Source: Porodaedalea pini (Eukaryota > Basidiomycota > Agaricomycetes > Hymenochaetales > Hymenochaetaceae). Taken from it: a DNA stretch of 64,000 nt. The stretch lies in assembly GCA_002794775.1 (NCBI GenBank), contig NBAY01000005.1, forward strand, positions 930,001 to 994,000, written 5' to 3'. Position numbers and translations under genes: made by a program. Under the pieces are notes generated by a model, which was given only the letters and a program-made list of their open reading frames with translations, ran no database searches and was not told the DNA's origin. Of the stretch, positions 10,086 through 24,230 are shown one piece after another. Within the stretch, counting starts at the first letter, position 1, and each line of letters opens with the position of its first letter.

Positions 10086-11833
10086 TCAGGCCTTTTCCAA
10101 TGGCGGCCTGACATCACCAAGTCTCTGGCCAACCTTCACCTTCTGCCCAGCATGTACATCAAATACAAAATCCCTCGGCGCCTCGAAGACCAGCACAATC
10201 GTGCTCCCGAGACAGAACCCGCCCATCTCTTCTCCAGGGCGGAGCGGCTTCCCGCGTAGGATCTTGCTCGCGTTGCTGTACATCGCCTCCATGAACGTGC
10301 CGGGCGGTGGACGGCGCCCGCGAACGTTCGTGCGCAGCTCCGAGTCGAAGTTAAGGAGGATGCTCCCGACGTTTGTCGCGCCGACGGGAGTCATGCTGAA
10401 GAATCCATGCGGCCAGCGTCCGAGCAGCGCGACACGTTCGTTGAGAACAAAGAGGTTTGGAAGCCGCCGTGCGATGTATGGAGACACGCTAAAAAGCTCG
10501 CCGACGAAGTGCCGCCGCCTCTCAACGACCCATGCTGCGGGCGAGTGGAAGCGGTGGTAGTCGCCCGGCGCGAGGTAGATCACCGCGAAGTGTAACCGAT
10601 TGTCCGGGTGCCGTTGATAGTCCGAATACGTCCGTGTGAGAGGCGAGCGCCCTACAGCAAGCGCGACAGAGGCGTCATGCGCGAGGTTAGAGTCGGACCC
10701 TGAGGGTGGCAAAGAGGCGTCCTTCGATTCTCCCACCTGCCTCAATACGTTGAGCTCTCCATCTGGCGTCTCTGCTGATTCATCGCTCTTGACATCAGAG
10801 TCAGCAATCTTGGGCGCGCTCGAAGAGCCTAATAGTTGTTCCAGCGTGTACTCGATACCATTAATGTCCGCAAATTCCTGATCCATAACCACCTCATCAC
10901 GATTCGAAAATTCGATCTTCTGTGAAGTGGGCGTCGATGGAACCGATTTCCCCAAAAGTGCATCGAGAGAGTAGGTAAGACCCTTTACTTGCTCCACACG
11001 CGATCCCTCCACAATCCCGAAATGCAATATTTTCCCGTCAGCTGGAGAAACCTGTACAAAGCAAACGCACTAAGTAGCAGATACGTCACTACTGTCCCGA
11101 CTTACGAGAATAGCATCATCAATTGGTCTTACACCCTCCTTTAACCTTCGATAGAAGAAGTCTCCAAGACTCTTGTAGTGCGGAAGCTCGTGCTCGACTT
11201 CGTCAAGATTGACACCAAAGATTTTTGAGTATACGCGGAATCCAGTAGGTCGGAACCAGACGGGCAGCTCGACAGAGTTCAGGTAGCCCCATAATCGCGA
11301 GAGATTCCTTAGAGGAAGAGCTCCTAGAACATTGACCTCATGGACAGGAGAATCTCATTCTTAGGTTCTTTCGGTTTGGTGTGCAAAGCTTGAAAACATA
11401 CATGTAAAGGACCGCGTAGCCGAATAACCTCCCCATCTCTATCAACAAGCATGGAATTCTCATTTTCCTCTGCAACCGATTTATGTTGCCGTTGCCTCTT
11501 ACGAAAGTTGAGCGCTACAAGTAGCAAAGCACCGACTAGAACGGGCAAAGGATACCATTTAGTTGGTGTGTTCTTCCAAGCAGCCGCGAGTTTTTCTGCA
11601 TTCAGCTTAGCAATACAAGACAGTCTTATGAGATATTAAAAGGGCTTACGATGCAAGGGAGCCTGTCCCGACGGGTCAAGCGAGGAATTAGGCTGGCTGT
11701 CTCCTCGTCTGTACTGGCTATACTGGCGGCCAGCGTAGATGGCACGCGCAACATACTTCTTGACGTGGCGTCGGCCTCCGCGGTAGACATGCGAGGTCGT
11801 GCGTCTGAAGAGTCCCTGCTTGTACGACAGCAT
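10086..11833 (-). CDS. PSD1: Phosphatidylserine decarboxylase, mitochondrial type
   Basis: Makes phosphatidylethanolamine from phosphatidylserine at the mitochondrial inner membrane. Exons: 11833-11650, 11595-11402, 11336-11106 and 11051-10086, all in phase, giving about 524 residues. The first exon is rich in Arg and Lys without early acids (MLSYKQGLFRRTTSH), as expected of a matrix-targeting presequence. Exon 2 holds the single membrane span (LPVLVGALLLVALNF). Then come the conserved GALPLRNLSRLWGYLN, VSPADGKILHFG and LAPGDYHRFHSP. The C-terminal self-cleavage and pyruvoyl site LGST is present in FCLGSTIVLVFEAP. A long acidic stretch of about 100 residues separates two similar pieces (GLTYSLDALLG and GIEYTLEQLLG) from the catalytic core. 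Confidence 0.95.
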
Positions 11834-12190
11834 GGATGCTCGTTGTCGCTGTCGTTGTCGCCAAGGGCGTGGTGCAAAGTCAAGGTGGGTACTAGCAATG
11901 CAAAGTACGTACAGTGTACGCGATCGGCAAGGCATCTTTGCTCTTCGAGCTCAATCCTTTGCTCCCCTTTTTTAATATTAGGAAACTTGAAAATAACACA
12001 AGGTGGATGGTCCAGTGTATTATTGCTATTAAGCTCCCTGTCATAAGATACACTGATAATGATATTATTTCGTTATTTTCCATGTTCCGCAATGCGAGGC
12101 TATATCACGTGCTACGCGTCACTGCGGCAGACGTGCCGATCCTTACGCGCCTTCCATGACTTGCTCTCTTACCACATCCTTTGAGGCTCA

Positions 12191-13537
12191 ATGGACCCGG
12201 CAACAGATAAAAAGCCGTACATTGTCTTTGGTTATGGCTCACTAATCTGGAAGGTTATACGCGATGCTTTCTAGATCGCTCCGATGCGCTGACTAGATCT
12301 GAATGAAAGCCTCCTCCGCATACAATCAAGCAAAGTAAGCCTAGATCGTACTCTAAGTCACGGGAAAGACTACGAATTAACGACCATCCAACTCAGCTCC
12401 AGGATATCTGAAAGGCTACGTACGCCGCTTTGCCCAGAAATCGCATGACCATCGCGGAACTCCTGAGGTTATTATTATTGCTTCCTTTAATTCGAAGCTA
12501 GCTAGTAACTCATGCTCGTAGAATCCAGGTAGAGTCGTGACACTCATACACAAGGAAGACTGGGACAGATTCTCTGCATCAGTAAGCTCAACTCTAGGAA
12601 CTTTTAGGATTCTGCTAAGTCTGTCTCGCCCATTTCAAGGACGCCTTCCCCGAAGAGGACATCGTCTGGGGTTCGCTCGTCGTCTATTCCTCACAGCTCC
12701 AGCTAGCGAGACTGAGTCATCTTAATGTCAGGTGTAGCATACACCATAGATCCAGAACATGACGAGGTTGTCCGTCAGTACCTTGGTGAGATCCCGTAAT
12801 TCCAGTTACAAATGACGCAAGCGCGGTTTATTTCTCACATGGATTTGTAATAGACTACCGAGAAAAGGATGGGTACACAGTTGAATCCGTCGACGTATAC
12901 GCTATAGAAGATGGGCATGAGAAAGCCGTCATTTCTGGTGTAGGGCATCTTGGCGTGCTCTATTTGCTTTCCTGCTTATAGCTGATATAATGGCTTTAGG
13001 CCATTGTGCGTTCTCAAGGCGCCAGAGGAACCTGACGCTCAGTTCCTGACTATTCTCACCTTTATTCTTCAGACATATGTTGGAAAGCCTGAAAATCCTT
13101 CTTTCAGTGAGTTCCTATTATTCTTTTCATTTGAATAAAACTTAAAAACTTTGAAGTCGGCTCGCAGCCAATAGAAGCCCTCGCACAATGTGTCTTCAAC
13201 TCCATCGGACCTTCAGGTCCCAATAAGGTTCGCCCCCACTCAACTTTCGACTCTTAGCGAACCAGCTCTCACTTCGCTCGTTTTAAATTTGCCTATCCAA
13301 CGTAAGGATTACCTCTACGAGCTCGCCGCCGCCGTGCGCAAACTTGCGCCCGAGAGCCACGACGCGCACCTTTATGCTTTGGAGGTGCGTCCTCTCAGGC
13401 TCCACCAGCTTTTTCACTGTAACAGCTTAACCACTCTTACCATGATTAACTACTCGCATCTGCTGTGCAAATTCTTGCAATTCTCGCGCTTGAAACAGAA
13501 GCGAGTCAAGGAATTAGACAAGGAATTGAAGGAATGA
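12191..13537 (+). CDS. ChaC-like gamma-glutamylcyclotransferase
   Basis: Predicted to split glutathione into 5-oxoproline and Cys-Gly in the cytosol. It begins MDPATDKKPYIVFGYGSLIW, with the family's YGSLIW glycine loop near residue 15. The remaining short exons read in order: KPPPHTIKQ, PGYLKGYVRRFAQKSHDHRG, GRVVTLIHKEDW, DAFPEEDIVWG, VAYTID, DYREKDGYT with the catalytic Glu, TYVGKPENPSF, then SIGPSGPNKDYLYELA. The last exon encodes KRVKELDKELKE and stops at 13535-13537. At least ten small exons are needed, all with plausible GT..AG borders, although the piece around 12,950-13,040 is not fully resolved. Its 3' end is followed by about 470 bp in which I see no further gene. Confidence 0.9.
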
Positions 13538-14008
13538 CTGACCGGGCCTCCCGACTTGGAATGGCCACCACCAACGATCTTCGGGCCTGGCGCCATACCG
13601 AAGTAACTGTCGTAGCAGGCTACGACACAACTAACGTTCAGGTGTAGAACTGCTTGCCGATTACGAATAGTGATGTGGGCCCTCTTGATCACGGAGCACC
13701 AGAAATGTAGAATGGGATATATACAGTGGAAAGGATTTATAGAATGTCATTTGAACATCGAGGGAAGATGTGGCAGGATCGCCTTATAAGGTACCTGACA
13801 AAGTACGAACGGAGGAAACATTTTCAGAGCTGGGATCACGAGGAAACCATATATTGCGGATAATTTATAAAATGCCATTGATAAAGATGATATTGTTAAG
13901 GATGCGAACGACGTCCATGTCTCGTGCATAACTCTTTCTCTCAAACCATCACCTCCATTTTTCTGTGACTTACTAGGAATCTGACCTTCGCATCCAGCAC
14001 CAGCATAC

Positions 14009-16329
14009 TCACGGGCGCGGCGACACGCTCAAGGTCGTTCCATAGTGCGGTCTGCCGTTCTGGTTCTGATTCTGGTTTTGTGGCGCCGGCGTTCCGCCAC
14101 GCGGCACCACACCCTCCTCCCCTTCCACGATCCTACGAGAACGTATCGACGCCCTGTCACTTGGGCTCGGGCTCGGTACACGGCTGATCAGCGGTTCCGT
14201 GTCCGTCGCAGGGGACGTAGCTCCGGCAAGGACGGGAGTGATGCCTGCTTGGAAGGTAGACGGGTGCGTGGCGCGGCGCTTGACGTGCTCGACGATTCTA
14301 TGAATCGCGGGGGTGAAAGAAGCGGCATGTTAACAGGACTAGAGAAAGCAAGGAGGGGAATGTGACGTACCCTTTCATGACATCGGCGGTCCCCTTCCGT
14401 TTGGCCATCCTCTTCGACTGGTTATCCTCATAACGGTCGAATTCATCGACGATCTCCTCCGCAATGATCTCTTCGATGATGTCTGCGCAGCAAACTCAAT
14501 TAGTACTTGCGTTTGTCTAAAAATGCTCTAGATGGAGAACCTTCGAGCGTCACTACACCGAGAGCACCACCTGGAATACCCGGCGTCTTGCTGACAAGAA
14601 GCAGATGAGCACGGCCTGTTTGACTGGGTATTACGGGGGCAAGTTTGGTCAGATGAAGCACATCACACGCCAAGAAGAACATACAAATAGTCAAGAGCCT
14701 GGAAACAATTGATTTCTACTCCAGCTTCAGGCAAAATGGAGAGCGAGAAGTCCGATATTTTTTTGTTCTCTGCAGGATCATATGAAAGCAGCTGGCGGAA
14801 AGGTAAAGATAAGTCGGGAACACAGATTGCTTAAAGAAAGATGCAGACCTTCTTGATCAGGAGCAGGCCGACATATGCCTTCGGATTGCCCGGTTCATGC
14901 ACTGGGAAGCGCGAGTATCCGCTCACCAAACTTCACAGAATAGTCTTCAGGACTACGTTTACGCAAGAGATATAGAACGAACATCTTATCCACAAGCGCA
15001 TGATCCACCACCATATCTGCGCTAAGGGTCATGACGTCGTCAATCGGTGTCATAATCTCAACGACGCTCTTCGTATTGAGCTCCAACACGCCATTGAGGA
15101 TAGTGATCTCGTCGTCGCGCAGCGGCTCCTCGCCCTGTCGATGGAACTGCAGAAACGAGCGCAGCTCCGCCTTCTTGTATGTGTGCTCCTCGTTGGCACC
15201 GAGGACGTAATCGAGCAGCTTCGCAGTTGGCCACGCAATGGGAGCTGGTGTCAAATGTGTCAGATGTGCGATTGAATGCGCGCACGGTCAGTTGAACTTA
15301 CAGAATATGTACATGAGGCCCAGTACAAAAGGTGAACATTTTGCGCCTATGGAAAGCCCGTATCGCGCACATACGGCTTGTGGAATGACCCTTCAGATTG
15401 AATGAGCCGTATCCCTGCATAGACAGACAGAAATAACGCGTACTCTCTAAATCACAGAGAGAAGCATATATGAGAATCAGTCTCGCAAGGTGGCATCAAT
15501 TAAAGCTATACCCAAAGATGACTAGTTATGAACGAGATGAAGTTAGGTCTTCATTATTGTGGAATAGCTCAGATACATACCAATCAACGCAGTTGAAATG
15601 ACGACGGCCGCTACGCCTCCGCCAATCTGGAGCATGTAAAAATCATTTAATGTTGGAACTTCGACGGACGCACTGCACTGTCCAAGAAAATGGGCAAGCT
15701 TTCATTCACGATCTACTTTCACCGAGGAGTTCCATATTATTTTCGACAACATCCATCGTCTCACATACCACATTTCCAAGGAGCAGTACCTGCGGACCAA
15801 GTTAACATTGTGTTTAAAATTGCCTCGAATGAGCTCACGCACGACAAGAACCCAATGACGACCTTTCCGAAGGAGCCTTAGGACTGGCGGAATAGGCCAT
15901 TCATGAATAAAGAAAGGTTTTTATTTTTGCTTTGAGGAACATTAGCCACGCACCCTTAGCCGCGTTCTTCCTTTCTACTTCGTCATCAGAAGACACAGAC
16001 AATACACGCAAATGAAGTTCATCAAGACCCATAAGTCCAATCGTCAAGCTAATGCAATCGGAATGAATGTCTCAGTGTACGGAAACCTCCACGGATTCAT
16101 TAATTCTATTAGATGCTCACCCAGCAAAAACACCTCCAAGCAGCACAAGCCCACAACTTAGCATGAGCTTCATCCAGAATCCCGATGAGCCTGGTTGTTC
16201 CTCTGGCTCCTCGGCGGTGAACGTGACCATCCCGACTTGCCGTGTCGGCGACGCGACCGCGCTGCCCAGTTTATGCAGCGCTTTGAGTATGGCGAGAACG
16301 ACAAGATGAGACGAAATCTTCCTTGACAT
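14009..16329 (-). CDS. CNNM/Mam3-type divalent cation transporter-like protein
   Basis: Member of the ancient conserved domain (CNNM, CorC, yeast Mam3) family, which acts in magnesium, manganese or metal homeostasis at internal membranes. The first exon (16329 to about 16119) has a hydrophobic end ([15 protein letters not shown]). The DUF21 membrane domain follows: [46 protein letters not shown] and [17 protein letters not shown]. Then comes the CBS-pair module: [54 protein letters not shown] and [21 protein letters not shown] low-complexity tail containing QNQNQNQN leads to the stop at 14011-14009. About ten exons; the short exons between 15,420 and 15,880 are approximate. Confidence 0.88.
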
Positions 16330-16849
16330 CGTTATGGTTGGTGCTTAAGGACTTAGAGCGGTTTGGCTTGGCTCGAAGTTTCGAGTTGCCGGACGCGGCG
16401 TAACTCGCCAAACGCGCGTCAGCGTCGCGGTCACGGCCGTTGGCAAACTCAAAACTTTAGAGTGTAGATCTGACTCTCATCTGCTGGCCTCGACTAGCTA
16501 CACTCTACTCAGATTCCACCTGCCTTAAGCTTGTCCCCTCTTTGCGCTGAGGTTACAGCATATTTCATATTCCTGTGCACCCCAAACAGCCTGTTCAGCG
16601 ACGAGCAGAGGTCGGCAAATCAGCAGTGCTCATCCGATGATCTGTTTCACTCTAAGCATCTGTTGACTGTTACCGTAATTGTTGAAACTTTAGGCTGCCC
16701 GAACCGCCTTTCCAGCTCGGAGAAACAGCTACTGGCTCGATGCTGACTTTCCATCTCCGAGCTATCGATTCCTGCGGCTAATAAGCTGTATCTTTCGTTC
16801 TTCTTGTCGAAAAGTCCGTAGCGCACTCAAGGTGTTCAGTTCTACATGC

Positions 16850-17060
16850 TCATCCGGCGCGTCCTTCGCGTATCACGCCTCCATCTCAAGCATCTCCAGT
16901 GCCATCCTCATGAGTCTTACCTATGGGATCGACAGCAGTCGAAATAACTTAAAAAATGCGCAATCTACAGCAAGACGAGCTCCAGGAGCAAGCCAGCAAA
17001 GGACACGATGAACAAGGGCGGCGCTGACGCTGATATCTCTGCTCCGCAACTGTCCATCTG
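16850..17060 (+). pseudogene. YPEIS-family remnant 1
   Basis: This stretch is a decayed copy of the gene at 39114-39569. The clearest part is 16,985-17,055, which aligns closely with 19,700-19,765 (ATGAACAAGGGCGGCGCT shared with few changes) and then with the YPEISAP codons of the intact gene. No frame is open across it. It lies in the 1.2 kb gap between the CNNM gene and the DUF6593 gene, which otherwise shows nothing I can name. Confidence 0.55.
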
Positions 17061-17540
17061 GGAGCCAAACCCTCATGATGGGTGTGACGTGCAAACTTCT
17101 GTGTTTATCTCAGTGAATTGTTCATGAGGCATCTTTTTTCTGGCGGGATTCGATCTCTCATCTCAATTGAGCCAGGCGATGGTATGCTTTGAAAGTCGCT
17201 AATATCACGATCGCGGAAGCTTTTTTACCAACGTGTGCACAGTAAGAGCCAACCAAACACGTACAAAAATATCCTGATCATTGCTTTGTTCCATTGCTCT
17301 GCAACTATTTTGGGGTACCGGAGAATAAAAAAGCCAACAGCAAAGTGGACACTTGCAGGGCCCGGGTCCTCCGTGTCTTAGCCCATCAAATTGATAATTC
17401 GGTGCAAAGTTTCACAATCTCACTTTGCCCGATCTTTACTCTTTAATCTTGATGTAAACGAACCGTAATGTAGCCTCGCCTCATATACCTTGAGCACTCT
17501 TCCCTCTCCAGACGTCGAAGAATCGCGCAACAAAGCACCC

Positions 17541-18295
17541 ATGGAACTGGACTTCCCTAGACGTTGCATCCATAACACCACATTTTCTACCCCACACGCA
17601 TCAGGCTCCTCCAAGCCCATCTACCGCATCTCTACGACCCGTAACTGGTCACTCTTTCCAGTCAAGACAACGATAGAGTACGTCGGTGCTGAGGACGCAG
17701 AGAAGCACCGGGTTGTCGCCGAGATCATCTGGAACTGGCCATCGCAGGACCGCAGCTACGTACTTTTCGGCGGGCACCTCTACACATTCAAACAGTTTCT
17801 CGGGCGCGGTGCAGGGTTCATGAAGTAAGTAGATAGTTCTCTGTATCTTAAAGGTATCGAACATCCTGATGTACCCTTGTTTGCAGCTTCGATTCCTTCA
17901 TCACGTTTGACAATGAAACATACATGTGGCACTCTTACCAATTCGAGCCGCAGGTCCGTCTGATCACCCCATCTTTCGCTTGCTTTTTTTGACGTTTATC
18001 ATCTACGCAGCTCTATGACTCCCGTGGCAAGCAGCTCGTGACATACAAGCGCGACCCATGCGGGCTACGCAAGCCTAACAGCATGAATCCGTCCGGACAC
18101 CTCAGCTTCAGTGAAAGCATTGCGAGCAACCAGTCTGCCCTCGATGCAGTCTTCACGTCGTTCTTCATCTTCAAGACGACACGTGACATTTCCCTTCCTT
18201 GGAAGAAGCATGTGCAGCTGCCTGAGACCACTACTCAAACCCACCCGGCGAGCGATGGTAAGGGTGAATACATCCGTCTGCCGGGTGTGGCGTGA
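17541..18295 (+). CDS. DUF6593 domain protein
   Basis: Small intracellular protein of a basidiomycete-specific family of unknown function, about 200 residues. Exons: 17541-17824, 17887-17953 and 18011-18295, in phase. It begins MELDFPRRCIHNTTF. The family pattern is visible: KPIYRISTT, a TTIEYV strand, VVAEIIWNW, a FKQFLGRG segment, ETYMWHSYQFEPQLYDSRG, then the basic YKRDPCGLRKP. The long C-terminal part (FTSFFIFKTTRD) ends in a polar tail. I chose the ATG at 17541; the frame is open a little further upstream but without ATG. The third exon was copied into the next tandem unit as a broken fragment at 22440-22790. Confidence 0.75.
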
Positions 18296-18461
18296 TGCGC
18301 TCTGATTCGGTGGCGAGAACGTGAAGGGAAGAATTCATTGAGTAGTTTGCACACTGTAGCTCATAGTCGCACAATGTATAGCATAATTGAATTATACATT
18401 CCCTCCACTTCCTAATGCTATTAGAAGAGCTTTGAATAACAGAAAAGAACAATAATAAACA

Positions 18462-19070
18462 TCACGCCTTGGGAGCGACAGCGGCGTCTTCAGCTTGTTC
18501 ACCACCGCTCTTTTCAGCTTCGGCTGCCAATTTCGCCTCCTCCGCTACCTGGGCTTCCTTCCAAGCCTTTTTCATGCGTGCGGATTCCTGAGCAAATTCC
18601 TGTGTGAGTTGGTTTTGTATCTTGACGTTCAACACTTTTCAACCTACGAGTTAGTGATCAATTGATAAATCAAACATAACTGACTTACAAGCCTTCTGGT
18701 ACTCATCCTCGTCGTGAACAATGTGAACGGTCTTCAAAAACCATCTCGCGCCTTGCCCATCTTTTGCAAAGACTTTGAATGTAGAGTGAAGCCTCTTGTC
18801 CTTTGAGGACATGGGGTGCTTCCCGTCTCCAGCATGAGGTGCAGAGCTTTACAGCCGATATCAGGCATTTGCAACAAAATAATATCAAAATACACACATC
18901 GCTTCGCCTTCAACCGTTTCGATCTTGGGGTCTAGCGGTGAGAGGATCATTTTGTACTGTTTCCCGAAATCCCTGCGCATGAGCTCTTCGACTTCAATCT
19001 TCTTTTTGAGGATCCCGGGGAATTGAAGTGAAAAATCGATTGAACGGTGGACAGTTGCTCGGAAAGCCAT
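18462..19070 (-). CDS. MAFR-family small protein 1 (unknown function)
   Basis: I do not recognise this family. Exon 1 (19070-18898) encodes MAFRATVHRSIDFSLQFPG and then IEVEELMRRDFGKQ. Exon 2 starts at 18846 and encodes SAPHAGDGKHP, RLHSTFKVFAKDGQG and LKTVHIVHDEDEYQKA. Exon 3 begins at a GAAAAG acceptor and encodes QEFAQESARMKKAW and a charged Ala/Glu/Lys-rich tail that should form a helix. The stop is at 18464-18462. Three more copies in the window share this three-exon plan with introns in the same phase (2 and 1), which supports a real gene. There is no signal peptide or membrane segment. It is transcribed away from kinase K1. Confidence 0.75.
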
Positions 19071-19554
19071 TATGACTGAAACTAGAAATGATGTGTGTTA
19101 TATCATTTCAACCAAAAGCGAGCCTGTGATCGGTCTACTTACCTTGGAGCAGGAAGAGCGTGTCTGAAGACTTAAGAACTTGATAGGGACGATAGAAATG
19201 GTGCTGGATGAGAACAGAGAAAGCTGCTTGTCATTTTATACTCTTAGGATGTCGAGCGATCAACGGATGGAAAGGAGATGTACACTTCAAAAATGTTTAG
19301 ACCAGGGAACGTCATTACAGGCGTGGGCCATGAGTATTGCACAACGGCGGAGTTGTTCACTCATAGACAAGGGGAACAAAAGATACATGTGCACCCCGCA
19401 TACCAAGGATCTAGCTTTCGGCCTCGAAATCAGCTTCTGTTCTTGTCTTTCAGGCGGTGCGAGCTGAATTGTCTTGTTATTATTGTGACTCGGCTCAAAG
19501 CAGCAAGTAAATGGGCGCCTAATATTGACTTGTACGATCTGAAGATCGAGTCAG

Positions 19555-19770
19555 TTCTGCCTCATTGCTTAACGCGCTCTTCACATCTTTCATCTTCATC
19601 TTAGGCTCCTCTAAGTCCATCTTCAAGAGTGATGTCCGCAAGATTGCCAGTATGAGGAATACGGAAAACACCTCGCCGGCTTTAGCCTACAGAAAAATGG
19701 TTCCAAGGACAAGCCACCAAAGTATAAAATGAACAAGAGCGGCGCTTACCCCGAGATCTCTGCCGTAGCC
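19555..19770 (+). pseudogene. YPEIS-family remnant 2
   Basis: Similar to 39,195-39,415 of the intact YPEIS gene, including the GCTCCTCTAAGTCCATCTTC region and the codons for YPEISA, after which similarity stops. Frames are interrupted and the downstream half is missing. It occupies the same place in tandem unit 1 as remnant 3 in unit 2. Confidence 0.6.
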
Positions 19771-20593
19771 GCCTAGTCCCATAAGGAGAAAACGATACGC
19801 AGGTTTCTGTACTCCTTTCGATGAGCCTAGGCCATAGGTATTTCCACGAGAAGCGGATGGAGGAGATGGAGAACGGAAAGGGAAAGGGGGCATGTGAACT
19901 GAAGTAGGCGCCCAGAATCTCTTTCGAGATCTTGTCCGTCGCTAGCTGTTGTGTTCTCATTGTACCCATGTGCTTAAGGTCATAACACGACTTCTGAAAT
20001 ATAATTGATGGCTTCGACGTAACCTTAGGTGCATGGAAGGTAGAATCTGAGCTCATTAGTATCCAGTTATTGTAACTTCCCAGCCTGACAAGGAAAGAAG
20101 GAAGTCTAACTTATCTCAGAGGCACATTTTGGCCACACCACCCACGATCTGGCAGACACTTCTAACCTGTGAGAGTCATTTGAAAGCAGTTTCCAGAGCT
20201 GTCGACATTGATGAAAATGGACAATAGCAACTGAGATTAGAAATATGATAAAACTCACAGGACAGTATCTGACCATTTTCAGTTTAGCTCCAGCCTAATC
20301 AATCTCATCCAGAGCTGCTGAGTACATGATTAATCGGACTTGATGGATGTGCTATTTGGACTGGACTCAGGAGAGGCCCAAACGAACCTGAGCCGAGCGC
20401 CTAAAGACCTAGTACCCTCAAAAAAGTGCGATGGAATCGCAGAAATAATTTAGCACTTCTTTTCCTGATGATCAGACCTCATGTCTTGATGCGACTGGGA
20501 GATATGATTGGGAGACAAGGGCACACCATCTGCAGTGGAGATCGAGAACAACAAACTATTCAGAACGAGCGGAAGCGTAAGGCCTTTACGTAA

Positions 20594-22297
<1,704 letters not shown>

Positions 22298-22439
22298 GAT
22301 CTGCTTTCCCGTTGAGTTTACAAATCCATCCGGACGTATACCTAACCATGTAGCATATTTATAAAATAGACAGCTAAGAACCCATCTCAGACGATTGTCT
22401 ATAGAAGCCTGGCCCAAACAAGGGTTGTCTGATCATGCC

Positions 22440-22790
22440 ATGCTTTTTTGACATTTATCATCTACGCAGCTCTATGACTCAAGCAGCTCGTGACATACAA
22501 GCGCGACCCATGCGGGCTACGCAAGCTTGACAACATGGCTCCATCTGGACATCTCAGCATCAGTGAAGACATTACGAGCAATTAATCTGCTCTCGATGCG
22601 GTCTTCACATCTTCAAGACGACCCGTGACAATTATCTTCCTTGAAAGAAGCAACGCGGTGTGCAGCTGCCTGAGACTGCTGCTCAAACCCATCCGGCGAG
22701 CGATGGTCAAGGTGAATACGTCCATCTGCTGAGTGCGGCGCGATACGCTCTGATTCGGTTGCGAGAACATGAAGGAACAGTTCGTCAAGT
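22440..22790 (+). pseudogene. DUF6593 gene fragment (exon 3 only)
   Basis: Copy of 17,980-18,345. The intron end and the start of exon 3 are kept, but a 7-bp deletion sits at the CTATGACTC position. A CAG codon has become TAA at 22583-22585, and further indels follow. Exons 1 and 2 are absent, because the tandem duplication breakpoint lies in intron 2. It is not expected to encode protein. Confidence 0.8.
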
Positions 22791-22908
22791 AATTTGGGCA
22801 CTGTAGCTCACAACCGCACAATATATAGTATAGTTGAATTGTACATTCACTCCACTTCCATCTGCTTTTACAAAAGCCTTCAATGCACGCGGAAAACAAC
22901 GAAAAGCA

Positions 22909-23534
22909 TTATGCTTTGGGAGTGACGACAGTGTCTTTAGCTTGATCACCACCGCTTTGTTCAGCTTCGGCTTCCAATTTTGCCTCTTCTGCTGCCTGGG
23001 CTTTCCTTCTGGCCTTTTCCATGCGAGCGGATTCTTGAGCAAATTCGTGCGACATCTGATTCACTTCCTTGACCTTCTTCTCTAGAAGACAAAAATTATT
23101 GAATGTGAAGGAAACTTTTGACAGGCCTGGAGAAGCGACTTACCTGCTGCTTTGAACTCATCTTCGTCGTGATAAATATGGACAGTCTTGAGGAACTTTC
23201 TCTCGCCGTTCCGTTGCTCTCCTGCATATAGGTCGAACGTCGAGTGTAGTTTAACGTCGGTTGAGGCCTTGGGGTGCACTCCATCTCCTTTGTGAGGGCC
23301 CGAGCTAGAAAAAAAAGTCAAGGAATAGTAGCGATAGACAACCACTAACACACACCGTATGCGAGCTTCAATAATTTCATAGTTATGCTTTCCTGGAAGA
23401 TGGACATATATCTTTTTACCGAATTCAAGGCGAAGGAAGTCTTGGACCTCGGGTTTAGACTCGAGCATTCCATTGAATTTCACGGTGAAATCAACAGAGC
23501 GCCTTAGATTGACCGCGGTTGCTCGGAATGCCAT
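22909..23534 (-). CDS. MAFR-family small protein 2 (unknown function)
   Basis: Function unknown. Exons: 23534-23356, 23304-23144 and 23091-22909, in phase. Exon 1 encodes MAFRATAVNLRRSVDFTVKF, KPEVQDFLRLEFGKK and a short beta-like stretch. Exon 2 holds the most conserved part of the family: SGPHKGDG, KLHSTFDLYAGEQ and LKTVHIYHDEDEFKAAG. Exon 3 encodes a helical, charged tail (KKVKEVNQMSHEFAQESAR, then Ala/Glu/Lys-rich) ending VVTPKA. About 174 residues. It occupies the same position in tandem unit 2 as MAFR 1 in unit 1 and runs away from kinase K2. Confidence 0.78.
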
Positions 23535-24019
23535 GATGACTGGGCTAGCGAGAAACCCTATTAGTAGTAATACGGTGTTAAGTGAGTCTCGTTTGCTCAC
23601 TTTGAAGCGGGCTGAGAGATGTGAGAAAGAGAGGGTAGAAATAATGTTGAAGAGAGGAAGGATAGATGGCCGCTGCTTTATATCTCAATGGTTCTCAAGA
23701 GATCCGTCCAGGAAAGGAGCACCGTCTCAAAGTGTTTAGACCAAGAGATGGCGCTTCAGATGCGGGCCTCCTATACAAGAACAGTACTCGGTGGAGTTGC
23801 TCAATGAGAGGCAAAAGATATCATCAAAACCCTGAGCATAAATGATCTAGCTGTTGGCCTCGAAAGTGGTTCTGTCAGGTTTTGGTAGTCTTGTTATTGT
23901 CTCGATCTAGTTCTAAAAGCATGCCACTTAATGACTAGCAGTGAGTCAACTAACCTGAGAATGATCAACACCAGACTTCGGATGAATGGAGAAATAAGTT
24001 CCCTTACACCTTACCTACC

Positions 24020-24230
24020 TCCTCGAAGGTCAGCATCAGTATGCTAGTTCACCTCTGTGCTTAGCACGCTCTTCGCGCTCTCTACGTTGGGCTCTTCCAA
24101 GTCCATCTTCATGAGTGGAATACGTGAATAATCAATGGACAGAGAATAGGACAAGTGCCATGCAATACAAGAGCATGCCGCCAATAAGCAAGACGAACAA
24201 GGACGGAGTTCCCCCGAGATCTCCGCGCTA
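24020..24230 (+). pseudogene. YPEIS-family remnant 3
   Basis: Decayed copy of the 39114-39569 gene. The stretch GGGCTCTTCCAAGTCCATCT and the region before GAGATCTCCGCGC are recognisable. A run of indels removes the frame. It is equivalent in position to remnant 2. Confidence 0.58.

Noticed and set aside
13747..13944. A 65-codon minus-strand frame with a hydrophobic stretch
   Set aside because: It lies directly after the CNNM stop, has no homologue in the window and no splice or domain support; probably 3' untranslated sequence.
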